Position numbers and translations under genes: made by a program | NCBI RefSeq assembly: GCF_030823405.1 | Contig: NZ_JAUSXC010000001.1 | Span: 4,013,001-4,077,000 of the forward strand | DNA: 64,000 bases | Direction of reading: 5' to 3' | Source: Chryseobacterium ginsenosidimutans | Lineage (GTDB): Bacteria; Bacteroidota; Bacteroidia; Flavobacteriales; Weeksellaceae | Notes under the pieces: model-generated | The model's input: the letters and a program-made list of their open reading frames with translations, nothing else | Told to the model about the DNA's origin: nothing | The model's database searches: none | In this document: piece by piece, positions 9,004 to 16,421 of the stretch | Layout: the number at the start of each line of letters is the position of its first letter | Numbering within the stretch: position 1 is the first letter of the stretch

Positions 9004-9249
9004 CTAAGGTAAAGTTTTGAACTTTAGAATCTCAAATGTTTCAATTTCTAACTTTTGAGCAATGATATGAAGAGTATATGCAGTAGGATTGGTATTTCCT
9101 GCTTCTAACCTGGACATGTTAGACTTTTCAAAGTTGCATAAAGCCGCCAATTCAACTTGAGAAATGTTCTTCTTTTCTCTAAGCTGTTTTATTCGCTTTC
9201 CAATTGCAACTTGATACTCTTTTTTATCCACTTTGGCTGAATTAAACAA
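9004..9249 (-). CDS. XRE-family helix-turn-helix regulator
   Basis: An 81-residue protein made almost entirely of a Cro/C1-type helix-turn-helix: IGKRIKQLREKKNISQVELAALCNFEKSNMSRLEAGNTNPTAYTLHIIAQKLEI. The recognition helix is around residues 44-54. Such single-domain XRE proteins repress nearby promoters in phages, mobile elements and toxin-antitoxin loci. It is divergent from the three-gene plus-strand operon starting at 9415. The shared 165-base gap contains two copies of TCATAAATGA 24 bases apart, which could be its binding sites. Regulation of that operon is an inference from position. Confidence 0.88.
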   Translation of the reverse strand: MFNSAKVDKKEYQVAIGKRIKQLREKKNISQVELAALCNFEKSNMSRLEAGNTNPTAYTLHIIAQKLEIETFEILKFKTLP

Positions 9250-9340
9250 TAATTAGAATGCACTTTAACTACGGAAAACCGTAAGGAAATGTGATAAACT
9301 CTAACTCTATTTGTTTATTAATATTAATAGCCAAAAGTGG

Positions 9341-9391
9341 TCATAAATGACAATTGTATGGTTATCATAAATGATACATTTACTATATTTG
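9341..9391 (+). promoter_or_regulatory. Candidate promoter with duplicated operator box
   Basis: TATATTTG at 9384-9391 matches TAnnTTTG, 24 bases before the ATG at 9415. The decamer TCATAAATGA occurs twice, at 9341-9350 and 9365-9374, exactly 24 bases apart. The second copy lies just upstream of the -7 element, so a bound repressor would block polymerase. The divergent XRE gene is the natural candidate regulator. Confidence 0.5.
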
Positions 9392-9414
9392 AAAAACTTT
9401 AAAAACTACATATT

Positions 9415-9852
9415 ATGAAACGTACTTACATTTTATTTTTAATCTTACTTTCAACTTTATCATTTCAATTCTGTTATTCACAACAAAATATTACAATTGA
9501 TACTCAATATAGAATGAAGCCAGATAAAAGTGTTGCTAAAGAAAACTACTATTTTGGATTTTTTCCTTCTGATGGGATTCTTTACACAAATGATAAAGAC
9601 TTGAGTATTCAAAAACAATACTATATAAAGTTTAAGGATACTTTTTATGACAATGCTAATTTGTTTAATGTTGCCTATATGACAGATGCTGTACAACAGA
9701 CATTAAAAAGAAGACCAAATTCAGAATTAGGCGCATTTTCAATTATTTATGATGAAAAAAATGGACAAGTGGTTGGTGTGAGGATTGTCACACAAGATTC
9801 AAGTGAAATCTATTTAACGGAATTTGGGGCAAAACTTTTAAATAAAATATAG
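9415..9852 (+). CDS. Unknown exported protein
   Basis: A 145-residue protein with a clear Sec signal peptide (MKRTYILFLILLSTLSFQFCYSQQ), which predicts export to the periplasm; the cysteine at 20 is not in a good lipobox. The mature part is mixed alpha/beta with no motif I recognise. It is first in a tight three-gene plus-strand set (5 bases to the next gene, then none), so the three probably work together. A duplicated operator-like box lies upstream. Function unknown. Confidence 0.7.
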   Translation: MKRTYILFLILLSTLSFQFCYSQQNITIDTQYRMKPDKSVAKENYYFGFFPSDGILYTNDKDLSIQKQYYIKFKDTFYDNANLFNVAYMTDAVQQTLKRRPNSELGAFSIIYDEKNGQVVGVRIVTQDSSEIYLTEFGAKLLNKI

Positions 9853-9857
9853 CCTTT

Positions 9858-10271
9858 ATGATTATCTTATTGAAACTACTAATCGGCTTAACTATTACGC
9901 TGATTGTCATATGGCTGACAACACTTGACGTAGGTGAAAATAAAAGAAAATTAATTAATCTTTTCAGTTTTGCCCTTATTTTTGGAGGACTTATAGGATT
10001 AGGCTTTATTCCAGGCAATGATTACAAAGATGGGACTTACTGTGCAGAAATTCATTACTATAATCCAGAAACTGAGACTGAATCTAAGTATTTTTTACCA
10101 GTTTTTGTCAAAGATGGAAAATTAGTTAAGCTACAATGGTCAAATAGTGGCTGGTTAGATGAATCTCATTTCAAAGCGCCAAATGTTTCTGATGGAACTG
10201 CTACATTTACTTCTGATAAAGGTTATGAATATGAAATTGAATTATTAAATAGTAATAGCAAATGTAAATAA
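9858..10271 (+). CDS. Unknown two-helix membrane protein
   Basis: A 137-residue protein with two N-terminal membrane segments (about residues 2-20 and 33-50) and a soluble C-terminal domain of about 85 residues, probably periplasmic. That domain (DGTYCAEIHYYNPETETESKYF... NSGWLDESHFKAP) looks beta-rich. I recognise no family. It follows the exported protein by 5 bases, and its stop TAA is directly followed by the ATG of the next gene (TAAATG), a sign of translational coupling. Confidence 0.7.
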   Translation: MIILLKLLIGLTITLIVIWLTTLDVGENKRKLINLFSFALIFGGLIGLGFIPGNDYKDGTYCAEIHYYNPETETESKYFLPVFVKDGKLVKLQWSNSGWLDESHFKAPNVSDGTATFTSDKGYEYEIELLNSNSKCK

Positions 10272-10907
10272 ATGGAACAGAATATTACAAATTCTTTATA
10301 CCACTTAAAAGAACTCAATGGCAATCCTTTTACATTACAAAAGGTTGCTTATTGGTTGTATGAATACAACGATTTATACATGGAAATCAAGAATTATTCT
10401 GAGAATCTTTGTGAGCCATGTCAAGAATGGAAAGCTGATGGCTTCCCTTATGACTGTTTACAAGATGCTGACTATTGTACAAAGAAATATAGGTATTTTA
10501 CAGATTTTTACAAAGAAGTTGAATATGGTGTGAAAATACAGGAATTAGATACAGTTTGTAAAGTTGCACTTGAAGAATACAATATTTTTAATAATGATGC
10601 ACTCCTTAAAGATTGGCTAATAAAGTACTTTGATATTGGCTACAACAAACTGGCAATTTTCTATTATGACCATTTGGATTATAGCGTTAATAATGATGAG
10701 GTAGTTCATCCTCACTTTGGAAACTCGCCAATAGGAGAATTTGGAGTTTGTATTGACAGAAAATATTATGAGAACCTTATTGATTTTGATGATGTATTTA
10801 AAATGTTATTGTATGAGAGAAAAATTTATCCAGAAAAACTAAAAGAAATAGAAGAGGAAATGCAAAAGATAGCTATACCTATGATTCCAATTCCTAAAAT
10901 TGATTAA
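10272..10907 (+). CDS. Unknown cysteine-rich cytoplasmic protein
   Basis: A 211-residue soluble protein without signal peptide or membrane segment. Residues about 41-66 hold five cysteines (CEPCQEWKADGFPYDCLQDADYC), which could bind a metal. The rest is helical and acidic. No family recognised. It is the last gene of the 9415-10907 set and is followed at once by a strong terminator, so the operon ends here. Confidence 0.65.
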   Translation: MEQNITNSLYHLKELNGNPFTLQKVAYWLYEYNDLYMEIKNYSENLCEPCQEWKADGFPYDCLQDADYCTKKYRYFTDFYKEVEYGVKIQELDTVCKVALEEYNIFNNDALLKDWLIKYFDIGYNKLAIFYYDHLDYSVNNDEVVHPHFGNSPIGEFGVCIDRKYYENLIDFDDVFKMLLYERKIYPEKLKEIEEEMQKIAIPMIPIPKID

Positions 10908-10910
10908 CAG

Positions 10911-10933
10911 CCACCTTTGAGGTGGTTTTTTTT
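10911..10933 (+). terminator. Rho-independent terminator
   Basis: CCACCT (10911-10916) pairs with AGGTGG (10920-10925), followed by a run of eight T. It closes the 9415-10907 operon. Confidence 0.85.
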
Positions 10934-10947
10934 ATACCCTTACATTC

Positions 10948-11319
10948 ATGAAAAACGATATTTATGATTACTTAATTTTTAAACTTGACAGTGAATATAC
11001 AGAATACGAATTTGACCTTATTTCAATTCCGCCTTACGAATTTATTGAGAATGAATTGTCATTAGAACCCTATGAATACTTTGGTGAGATACATGAAGTT
11101 TTAGAACTAAAGACAAAGCACATTCTTATGTATTTTAATGCAGATATATTGATGAGAGTAGAATTCCTCTTTCCAGGTAACATTGCAGATTTTTTAAAAC
11201 AGAAATTAGAAGAGATGCAGGATATTGTGTTACCAGAATATATGATGTTGATTCTGAGAAAGGATAAGAAATTCTCTGTATTGATGTATCAGAATAAACT
11301 ATTACAAAAACAAAATTAA
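10948..11319 (+). CDS. Unknown small acidic protein
   Basis: A 123-residue acidic protein (MKNDIYDYLIFKLDSEYTEYEF...) with no signal peptide or membrane segment and no motif I recognise. It lies after the terminator at 10911-10933 and 16 bases before the RadC-like gene, so it may be transcribed with that gene. Codon use resembles its island neighbours. Function unknown. Confidence 0.6.
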   Translation: MKNDIYDYLIFKLDSEYTEYEFDLISIPPYEFIENELSLEPYEYFGEIHEVLELKTKHILMYFNADILMRVEFLFPGNIADFLKQKLEEMQDIVLPEYMMLILRKDKKFSVLMYQNKLLQKQN

Positions 11320-11335
11320 TTTAAACCAAAGAAAA

Positions 11336-11785
11336 ATGAATAACACTATACCAGAAGTTTCTGAAATCCAGGTTTCTTATAAACCTAACAAGATTTTAAG
11401 CTCAAAGATTATTACAAGCTTTGATGCTGTTCAAATTATAAGAAAGTTTTGGAATGAAGAAACAATACAAATGCAAGAGGAAGTAAAAGTAATTTTACTT
11501 AATAATTCAAGCCATGTTTTAGGAATCTACAATTTATCCACAGGTGGAATGACAAGCAGTTTAGTAGATGTTAGACTTGTATTATCTGTAGCACTCAAAT
11601 GTTTGGCGACAGGTATTATATTAGTTCATAATCATCCAAGTGGAAATTTAAAACCAAGTTCAGCAGATTTGAACATTGTAAAGAAATTAAACGAGAGCTG
11701 TAAGTTTATGGATATTACTTTGTTTGATAGTATCATAATTACAAAAGAAAACTACATGAGTTTTGCTGATGAAAGATTATTGTAA
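11336..11785 (+). CDS. RadC-like JAB/MPN domain protein
   Basis: A 149-residue JAB/MPN domain protein of the RadC (YeeS-like) type. Metal-site residues are present: E49 or a neighbouring Glu in the segment QEEVKVILL, the motif VHNHPSG (H98, H100, S102) and D111. The N-terminal helix-hairpin-helix part of full RadC (about 220 residues) is missing, as in the short RadC copies common on islands and conjugative elements. The true role of RadC-like proteins is not settled. It is the last gene before the tRNA-Ser fragment that marks the island end, which fits a mobile-element origin. Confidence 0.88.
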   Translation: MNNTIPEVSEIQVSYKPNKILSSKIITSFDAVQIIRKFWNEETIQMQEEVKVILLNNSSHVLGIYNLSTGGMTSSLVDVRLVLSVALKCLATGIILVHNHPSGNLKPSSADLNIVKKLNESCKFMDITLFDSIIITKENYMSFADERLL

Positions 11786-11836
11786 TGCTACAAAATAGGA
11801 GCAGTTTTAGGCATACATTTATTTAAAGGTAACACC

Positions 11837-11910
11837 AGTGGTTGAAGGAGCTACCCTGGAAAGGTAGTATGCGGGTAACTGTATCGAGGGTTCGAATCCC
11901 TTCCTCTCTG
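11837..11910 (+). pseudogene. tRNA-Ser(GGA) 3' fragment, probable attachment site
   Basis: From the D-loop (AGTGGTTGAAGGAG) on, this is a normal serine tRNA. The anticodon stem-loop CTACC-CTGGAAA-GGTAG has GGA at 11858-11860; a long variable arm and the T-arm GAGGG-TTCGAAT-CCCTT follow. The 3' acceptor strand CCTCTCT ends at 11909, with discriminator G at 11910. The matching 5' strand AGAGAGG and the D-stem are absent upstream. A 3' tRNA copy without its 5' part is the typical far-end scar of an element integrated into a tRNA gene. Confidence 0.8.
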
Positions 11911-11922
11911 CAAATAAACAAT

Positions 11923-11955
11923 AAGCCTGTACCTATTTGGTGCAGGCTTATTTTC
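11923..11955 (+). terminator. Terminator behind the tRNA fragment
   Basis: AAGCCTGTACC (11923-11933) pairs with GGTGCAGGCTT (11939-11949) with one G-U pair, followed by TATTTTCTT. It sits 12 bases after the tRNA 3' end and is probably the original tRNA-Ser terminator. Confidence 0.8.
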
Positions 11956-12087
11956 TTAAAACAGTATTTCAATACTATTAAACCAGAATAGTATTTTTAC
12001 CTAAAACAGCAATTGGTTGTTTTCACTATACCATTTACATTTTCTTCTTCGTTACTTTGAAAGACATAACCATTAAAACATTTTAAC

Positions 12088-12507
12088 ATGACAGAAGCAA
12101 GCGTAAACGCAAATTCAACAGGCCACCTACAATTAGGCGGAGGAGCTCAATTTTGGGTTTATATTTCTCCACAAAACAATACAGCCAAAATGATCACGAC
12201 ATGGCGTGTAACATTTTCACAAGGAAACTGGACTAGTACCATCTCAAGTGAAAACCCGACACAACAAATTAAGACCCCTAACCTTTCCGGAATTTTCGAC
12301 ATAAAAGTAGAGTTATTAAGTGGCTCAACCGGTACTTGGCGATCGATTCCACCTCAGGAGGGAAGCAAGAATCAAATAGGCTGCAATTCTAACTGTGCAT
12401 CAATGGTAGGTATCGTTGCCGACAGTACGAATCCTGCTCCAGGTGCTGTTAATGCACATTTCTGGACAACATGGGACGCAATGTGCACATCCGGAGTACA
12501 ATCTTAA
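12088..12507 (+). CDS. Unknown small protein beside the island border
   Basis: A 139-residue protein (MTEASVNANSTGHLQLGGGAQ...) rich in Ser, Thr, Asn, Gly and Trp, with a beta-rich look and no signal peptide. Three cysteines lie in CNSNC and near the C-terminus. Its base composition is visibly more GC-rich than the island genes. I do not recognise the family. It is monocistronic, with its own terminator at 12561-12596, and lies just outside the tRNA-Ser scar. Confidence 0.65.
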   Translation: MTEASVNANSTGHLQLGGGAQFWVYISPQNNTAKMITTWRVTFSQGNWTSTISSENPTQQIKTPNLSGIFDIKVELLSGSTGTWRSIPPQEGSKNQIGCNSNCASMVGIVADSTNPAPGAVNAHFWTTWDAMCTSGVQS

Positions 12508-12560
12508 GCAGAATCCCAAGAAAAACATTACATTGCAGGCATAGCCACCCAAAGTACATT

Positions 12561-12596
12561 AAACATCGTAAGAATTTTCTTGCGATGTTTGATTTT
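12561..12596 (+). terminator. Terminator of the 12088 gene
   Basis: AAACATCGTAAG (12561-12572) pairs with CTTGCGATGTTT (12579-12590) with one G-U pair, followed by GATTTTT. Confidence 0.85.
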
Positions 12597-12617
12597 TAGA
12601 AAATTATATCATTAAAA

Positions 12618-12646
12618 AAACTCCCAATTGAATCAATCAGGAGTTT
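12618..12646. terminator. Hairpin between convergent genes
   Basis: AAACTCC (12618-12624) pairs with GGAGTTT (12640-12646) around a 15-base loop, flanked by an A run on the left and T-rich DNA on the right. It may stop transcripts from either side, including the minus-strand gene ending at 12716. Confidence 0.5.
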
Positions 12647-12715
12647 CTGTCTGAAAAAAAGATACCAACTATTTTCAAACTATTTAGCTATATGAATGTG
12701 AATGTTTCAGTGTCA

Positions 12716-13411
12716 TTAATTGCACATTGTCAGGTATTGCTGACTTAACTGCACTTTAAATTTGGCTTCCGATTTTAATTTAGAATAAATGGTATATTCA
12801 AAAGCCTGAACTTCTTTTAATTTCTGATCTATAAATTCTGCGATCTGAACAATTGAGAAAATAAAATCCCTGTAAACAGTAATATTAACTGTTTGCCCGT
12901 GAACCGGAAGATAAGCCTTAAGAAAAGGAATTGTCGATTGGTGCTGATTGTAGTTCACACAATATCCAGCTCCATCTCTTGAAGTAATTATTTCGTGATT
13001 ATTAATGAAATCAAGTATATTTTTACCTTCTTTATCATTATTTCTGGAAAGGTATTTATTGATTTTATCTAAAATATGCTGAGCATATTCCATCATGGTG
13101 ATTGTTTTCCATTCGAATACGTGATTAATACTTTTTGAATTTTTTGCAGATTTCCCGTTTTCGCAACTTGTACAAAAAGAAATTCCGATTTTTTCAAAAT
13201 ATGGAAAAAAACAGTCTTTAATCTGAATCGAAGCATCTGCCTGAATCCTGTCGTTTTCAAAATTGTAATATAAATAAGGGCTGTACAATTCTGAAAGTGC
13301 TTTCAGATAATCTATCTCGTTCGTATTCTGATATTCCTCAAACCATTTTTCAAGGTTGTCGTAATAGCGGTTTTCAAATTCGTTAAAACTTAAATATAAT
13401 GGCAGTTCCAT
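12716..13411 (-). CDS. Unknown cytoplasmic protein
   Basis: A soluble protein of 231 residues from the ATG at 13411 (MELPLYLSFNEF). A TTG eight codons upstream (13435) could also open the frame, but it lies inside a promoter -7 element, so the ATG is preferred. It has a CxxC pair (SFCTSCENGKSAK), helical stretches and no motif I can assign. It stands alone between a hairpin and a promoter-like element that recurs at 28135-28179. Function unknown. Confidence 0.65.
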   Translation of the reverse strand: MELPLYLSFNEFENRYYDNLEKWFEEYQNTNEIDYLKALSELYSPYLYYNFENDRIQADASIQIKDCFFPYFEKIGISFCTSCENGKSAKNSKSINHVFEWKTITMMEYAQHILDKINKYLSRNNDKEGKNILDFINNHEIITSRDGAGYCVNYNQHQSTIPFLKAYLPVHGQTVNITVYRDFIFSIVQIAEFIDQKLKEVQAFEYTIYSKLKSEAKFKVQLSQQYLTMCN

Positions 13412-13432
13412 AGCTTTGTAATTTTGATATGA

Positions 13433-13477
13433 CAAAACTAATGGCGTAATGCGACAAAACTTGACGTGTTATTTTTT
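13433..13477 (-). promoter_or_regulatory. Promoter-like element shared with 28135-28179
   Basis: On the minus strand, TAGTTTTG (13440-13433) matches TAnnTTTG and lies about 22 bases before the ATG at 13411. Upstream, 13477-13451 is a 27-base element (complement GCGACAAAACTTGACGTGTT plus ATTTTTT). Its TTTTG sits 14 bases from the -7 element. The same element, 24 of 27 bases identical with the same 14-base spacing, occurs at 28135-28179. Confidence 0.55.
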
Positions 13478-13601
13478 TGTTTAAAAATTTATTGGTTTAT
13501 CATATAAAGAGCTCCTTCGAATGCTTCAGACTTAAGATAACATCTATAATACCAGCTATTTATAAATGAATTATTATTTATTTTCAATTTAATATTGCTC
13601 A

Positions 13602-15134
13602 TTACTTATCATAGTGAATCATAATGTATTCAAAATAGTGGATCATTTTCATGTAATTTTCGATGCTGAGATATTCGTTGGTACTGTGGATGGATTGTTT
13701 TTCGGCATCATTAATTTTAATCGGCATAAAACGGTAAATATTTTTGCTTACGATCTGATATTTGTATGCATCCGTGGCTCCAACTGTAAGATAAGGTGTT
13801 GCAATTGCCGTCGGATGAATTTCTTTAATCGCGGCTTCAATTAATTGAAAAGCTTTTGTGTTGGTCGGAGAAACGGCAGAAGCTTCTTTTACACTGTCAA
13901 TTTCTTCCAATTCTACATCAAAACCTTTGGTTGCACTGGCAATGTGTGCTTTTACGTCATTAACTGTATTTCCCGGTAACAATCTGAAATTCACCACAAA
14001 TTCTACTTCCGGTGAAAGGACATTTGGAGCGTCACTTCCTTTCATCATCGTTAAAGCCGTTGTGGTTCTAACTAATGCATTGGTAGAATTATTTTTTGTC
14101 AGCTGTGCTAAAAGTACAGGTTTTAATAACCACTGATTGGAAATTCCCATTCGATTTACGAAAGACATTGAGCCGCCGATATTAGTGAAAAATTCATTAA
14201 TTAATGGTGTGATCATCGGTTTCATCTGATCGTGTTCTAATCTTTGCATAATGATGGCAGCCTTCCCGATCGCACTTTCCGTAGGAGGCATGGAAGCATG
14301 TCCACCTAATCCTTTTACTTTAATTTTTACTGAAAGAAAACCTTTTTCTGCACAACCGATCACTGCAACATCAGAATCGATTCCGGCAACGCTTCTCTTT
14401 TCTAAAATTAATCCTCCTTCGTCATAAACAGCATCAAACTTTATATTTTTATTTTTAAAATATTCTGCAATTTTCGCAGCGCCATGTTGTCCGCCAACCT
14501 CTTCATCAAACCCGAAAGCCAGATAAATATCACGTTGAGGAACGTGTTTGTTTTTAATTAAATTATTCAGAGATTCCATCAGGGAGAAAAGCATTCCTTT
14601 CATATCGATGGCTCCTCTTCCATAGATTCTGCCATTGGCAACCGCTCCGGAAAATGGTCCGTAATCCCAATCTTCAGCAACTTTTGAAACTGCAGGTAAA
14701 GGTTTATCATCGGGTCTGAAAATATTTTCGCTTTTATCCTTTATATCCGCATCTCCGGGAGGAACAACGTCGGTGTGGGAAAGAAATAAAATGGGATTGA
14801 GAGTAGAATTGCTGCCTTTTAGCTTAAAAACCAAACCGTATTTATTAACCTCGGTAAACTCTGTATTTTCATAAATCAAGGGATATGATGCTTTGAGGTA
14901 TTCTTTTATTGTATCAAATGTTGAATAATCAAATTTGCCCAATTCGCCTGAAGAAATCGTCGGGATTTTCAATCCGCCTGAAAGTCTTTGGATGGCAGAA
15001 TCGTTTTTAACAGCTTTCCAACCTTCGGAGGTTTTTGAGTTTATCTTTTTGAAAGGATAGGTGAAGGTTTTGATTAAAACAATAATAATTAATATGACAA
15101 CAACACTCAGAACAATGAAAAGAAGTTTCTTCAT
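13602..15134 (-). CDS. Membrane-anchored M20 family peptidase
   Basis: A 510-residue metallopeptidase of the M20 family, close in layout to carboxypeptidase S/PM20D1. Residues 5-21 form an N-terminal membrane anchor. Metal and catalytic residues are visible: LSHTDVVPPGD (H120, D122), GRGAIDMKGM (D177), FGFDEEVGG (E211/E212), YDEGG (D238), and a C-terminal IHSTNEYLS with the last His ligand. The dimerisation or lid segment VKGLGGHASMPP is present. It probably hydrolyses dipeptides or N-acyl amino acids outside the cytoplasmic membrane. It stands alone, with a gene-free stretch of 660 bases upstream. Confidence 0.9.
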   Translation of the reverse strand: MKKLLFIVLSVVVILIIIVLIKTFTYPFKKINSKTSEGWKAVKNDSAIQRLSGGLKIPTISSGELGKFDYSTFDTIKEYLKASYPLIYENTEFTEVNKYGLVFKLKGSNSTLNPILFLSHTDVVPPGDADIKDKSENIFRPDDKPLPAVSKVAEDWDYGPFSGAVANGRIYGRGAIDMKGMLFSLMESLNNLIKNKHVPQRDIYLAFGFDEEVGGQHGAAKIAEYFKNKNIKFDAVYDEGGLILEKRSVAGIDSDVAVIGCAEKGFLSVKIKVKGLGGHASMPPTESAIGKAAIIMQRLEHDQMKPMITPLINEFFTNIGGSMSFVNRMGISNQWLLKPVLLAQLTKNNSTNALVRTTTALTMMKGSDAPNVLSPEVEFVVNFRLLPGNTVNDVKAHIASATKGFDVELEEIDSVKEASAVSPTNTKAFQLIEAAIKEIHPTAIATPYLTVGATDAYKYQIVSKNIYRFMPIKINDAEKQSIHSTNEYLSIENYMKMIHYFEYIMIHYDK

Positions 15135-15794
15135 GATGATTTTATTTTAAACCAAATATAATGAAGATATTGTGTCTTCATTAATTTTTAAAAAGAAGAT
15201 GAAAGTTTTATCAATGAGAAGAGTAGAAATACAATTGAAATTATAAGAATATAAGCTGATAATAAATAAAGTATATTTTACATCGCTAACTTCACAAACA
15301 ACATTAATCGAATATATTTTTACAGCACAACTTTTATACTCAACTTAACAAAAAGTATAATTAATTATTCGGATTTTTACTTTTACATTCCGAATATTTA
15401 AATTAAGAATGCTAAATTTTATTTTTATCACCCTAAAATATTAACCAACATTATAAAAAGTAAAAACTCCTGCCTGAAAATTATTTTTCACAACAAGAGT
15501 TTCATGTTTTACATCGGTTTCTTTATAAGATTATTTTCTCTTTGTAAACAATAAGGAAGAGATTTGTTTGTACTGCGGACTTGTAGCTCGCGCCGGCGGG
15601 GCAATCTATCCTCTATAATAAAGCAGTTTATCGTATATGGAATAGTTATTTAACAAAAAAAAATTATTATATCCTTACCTATTCCTAATATACTATAATG
15701 CAAAAAATAGAAAATATCCAAGTTCCGATGCTAATCCCTTTTTCATATGCAGAATCATCTTTTCATATAAAGCCTATTGCGATTGGACATTATT
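15135..15794. other. Gene-free stretch
   Basis: No credible reading frame on either strand. It is AT-rich apart from a GC-rich patch at 15575-15602. Some of it may be decayed sequence from the tail of the RHS locus to its right. Confidence 0.5.
15575..15602. repeat. GC-rich REP-like patch
   Basis: A short GC-rich island (core CTCGCGCCGGCGGGG) in AT-rich DNA. A similar patch at 17333-17364 has core CCCGCGCTAGCAGGG. The shared pattern CGC-GCYRGCRGGG suggests a dispersed palindromic repeat, but two copies are thin evidence. Confidence 0.35.
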
Positions 15795-15995
15795 TTAAAC
15801 ATTACACCTAGTATTCCTATCATCAAAGCCAAATATTTCATTTAATTTACTATTCTTGTTTTTTGTTGAGCTCTTATCCTCCATTGGAATTTCAAACTTA
15901 ACAGGGTGTGACTTGTACCCCTGCTCTCCGATAAATGTTCCTTATATCTCATATTCATTATTAGTTATTTCCTGAGGATAATAAGGTTTAATCAT
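15795..15995 (-). pseudogene. Small gene fragment broken by one stop
   Basis: ATG at 15995 overlaps the stop of the TPR gene (AATGATTAA), as in translationally coupled pairs. The frame reads MIKPYYPQEITNNEYEI, hits TAA at 15944-15942, then continues 48 codons (GTFIGEQGYKSHPVKFEIPME...) to a TAA at 15797-15795. The second part has normal protein composition, so one mutation seems to have broken a protein of about 66 residues. Its place after the TPR gene suggests part of the immunity set of the orphan RHS module. Family unknown. Confidence 0.45.
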
Positions 15996-16419
15996 TGTGA
16001 TTAATATCATTTTTTAATGCTAATTCTTTGATTCTATGAATTGTATCTTTTTTATTAATAAATCCCTTTTTTATATCAATAAGTAACTCTTCTAATGTTA
16101 CTCTATAAAGATCAGCTTCGTTATTAGACAAAAAACTAATTACTTCATTTAAAGCATTATCATAATCTTTTAATTCATAATATGATAAATATTTTATTTG
16201 AGAAGCATATTCATTTTTATTATCTATTTGTAATAACTTATTAGCTATTTCAATTGCTAAATAATAATCTTCTATATTATATAAGCAATTTGATAAAAAT
16301 AACAGTCTTAAATTTTCATATTTTGAAGGTAAATCCTTCAAATTATTCAAAATATTGATGGCTAATTCATACTGTTCACTATCCATCAAAGCTTTGCCTC
16401 TTTGTAGTTCGTTAATCAT
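15988..16419 (-). CDS. TPR-like protein, putative immunity protein
   Basis: A 143-residue all-helical protein with about three tetratricopeptide-like repeats (ALMDSEQYELAINILNNL; LYNIEDYYLAIEIANKLLQID; LSYYELKDYDNALNEVISF). No signal peptide. It starts 2 bases after the stop of the orphan RHS C-terminal module at 16422-17162. That is the usual position of the immunity gene that protects the producer from the RHS toxin tip. TPR proteins are not a well-defined immunity family, so the role is inferred from position alone. Confidence 0.6.
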   Translation of the reverse strand: MINELQRGKALMDSEQYELAINILNNLKDLPSKYENLRLLFLSNCLYNIEDYYLAIEIANKLLQIDNKNEYASQIKYLSYYELKDYDNALNEVISFLSNNEADLYRVTLEELLIDIKKGFINKKDTIHRIKELALKNDINHND

Positions 16420-16421
16420 AT

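Larger units (their letters stand above)
1..11910. mobile_element. Right part of a putative tRNA-Ser-integrated genomic island
   Basis: The right border is set by the tRNA-Ser fragment at 11837-11910. Because the fragment is on the plus strand, the intact tRNA and the rest of the element should lie to the left, outside the window. The content fits: a type III restriction system, PIN and Panacea genes, a broken small gene, an XRE regulator, unknown genes and a short RadC. No integrase is visible inside the window; it would be expected near the intact tRNA. The left border is unknown. Confidence 0.55.
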
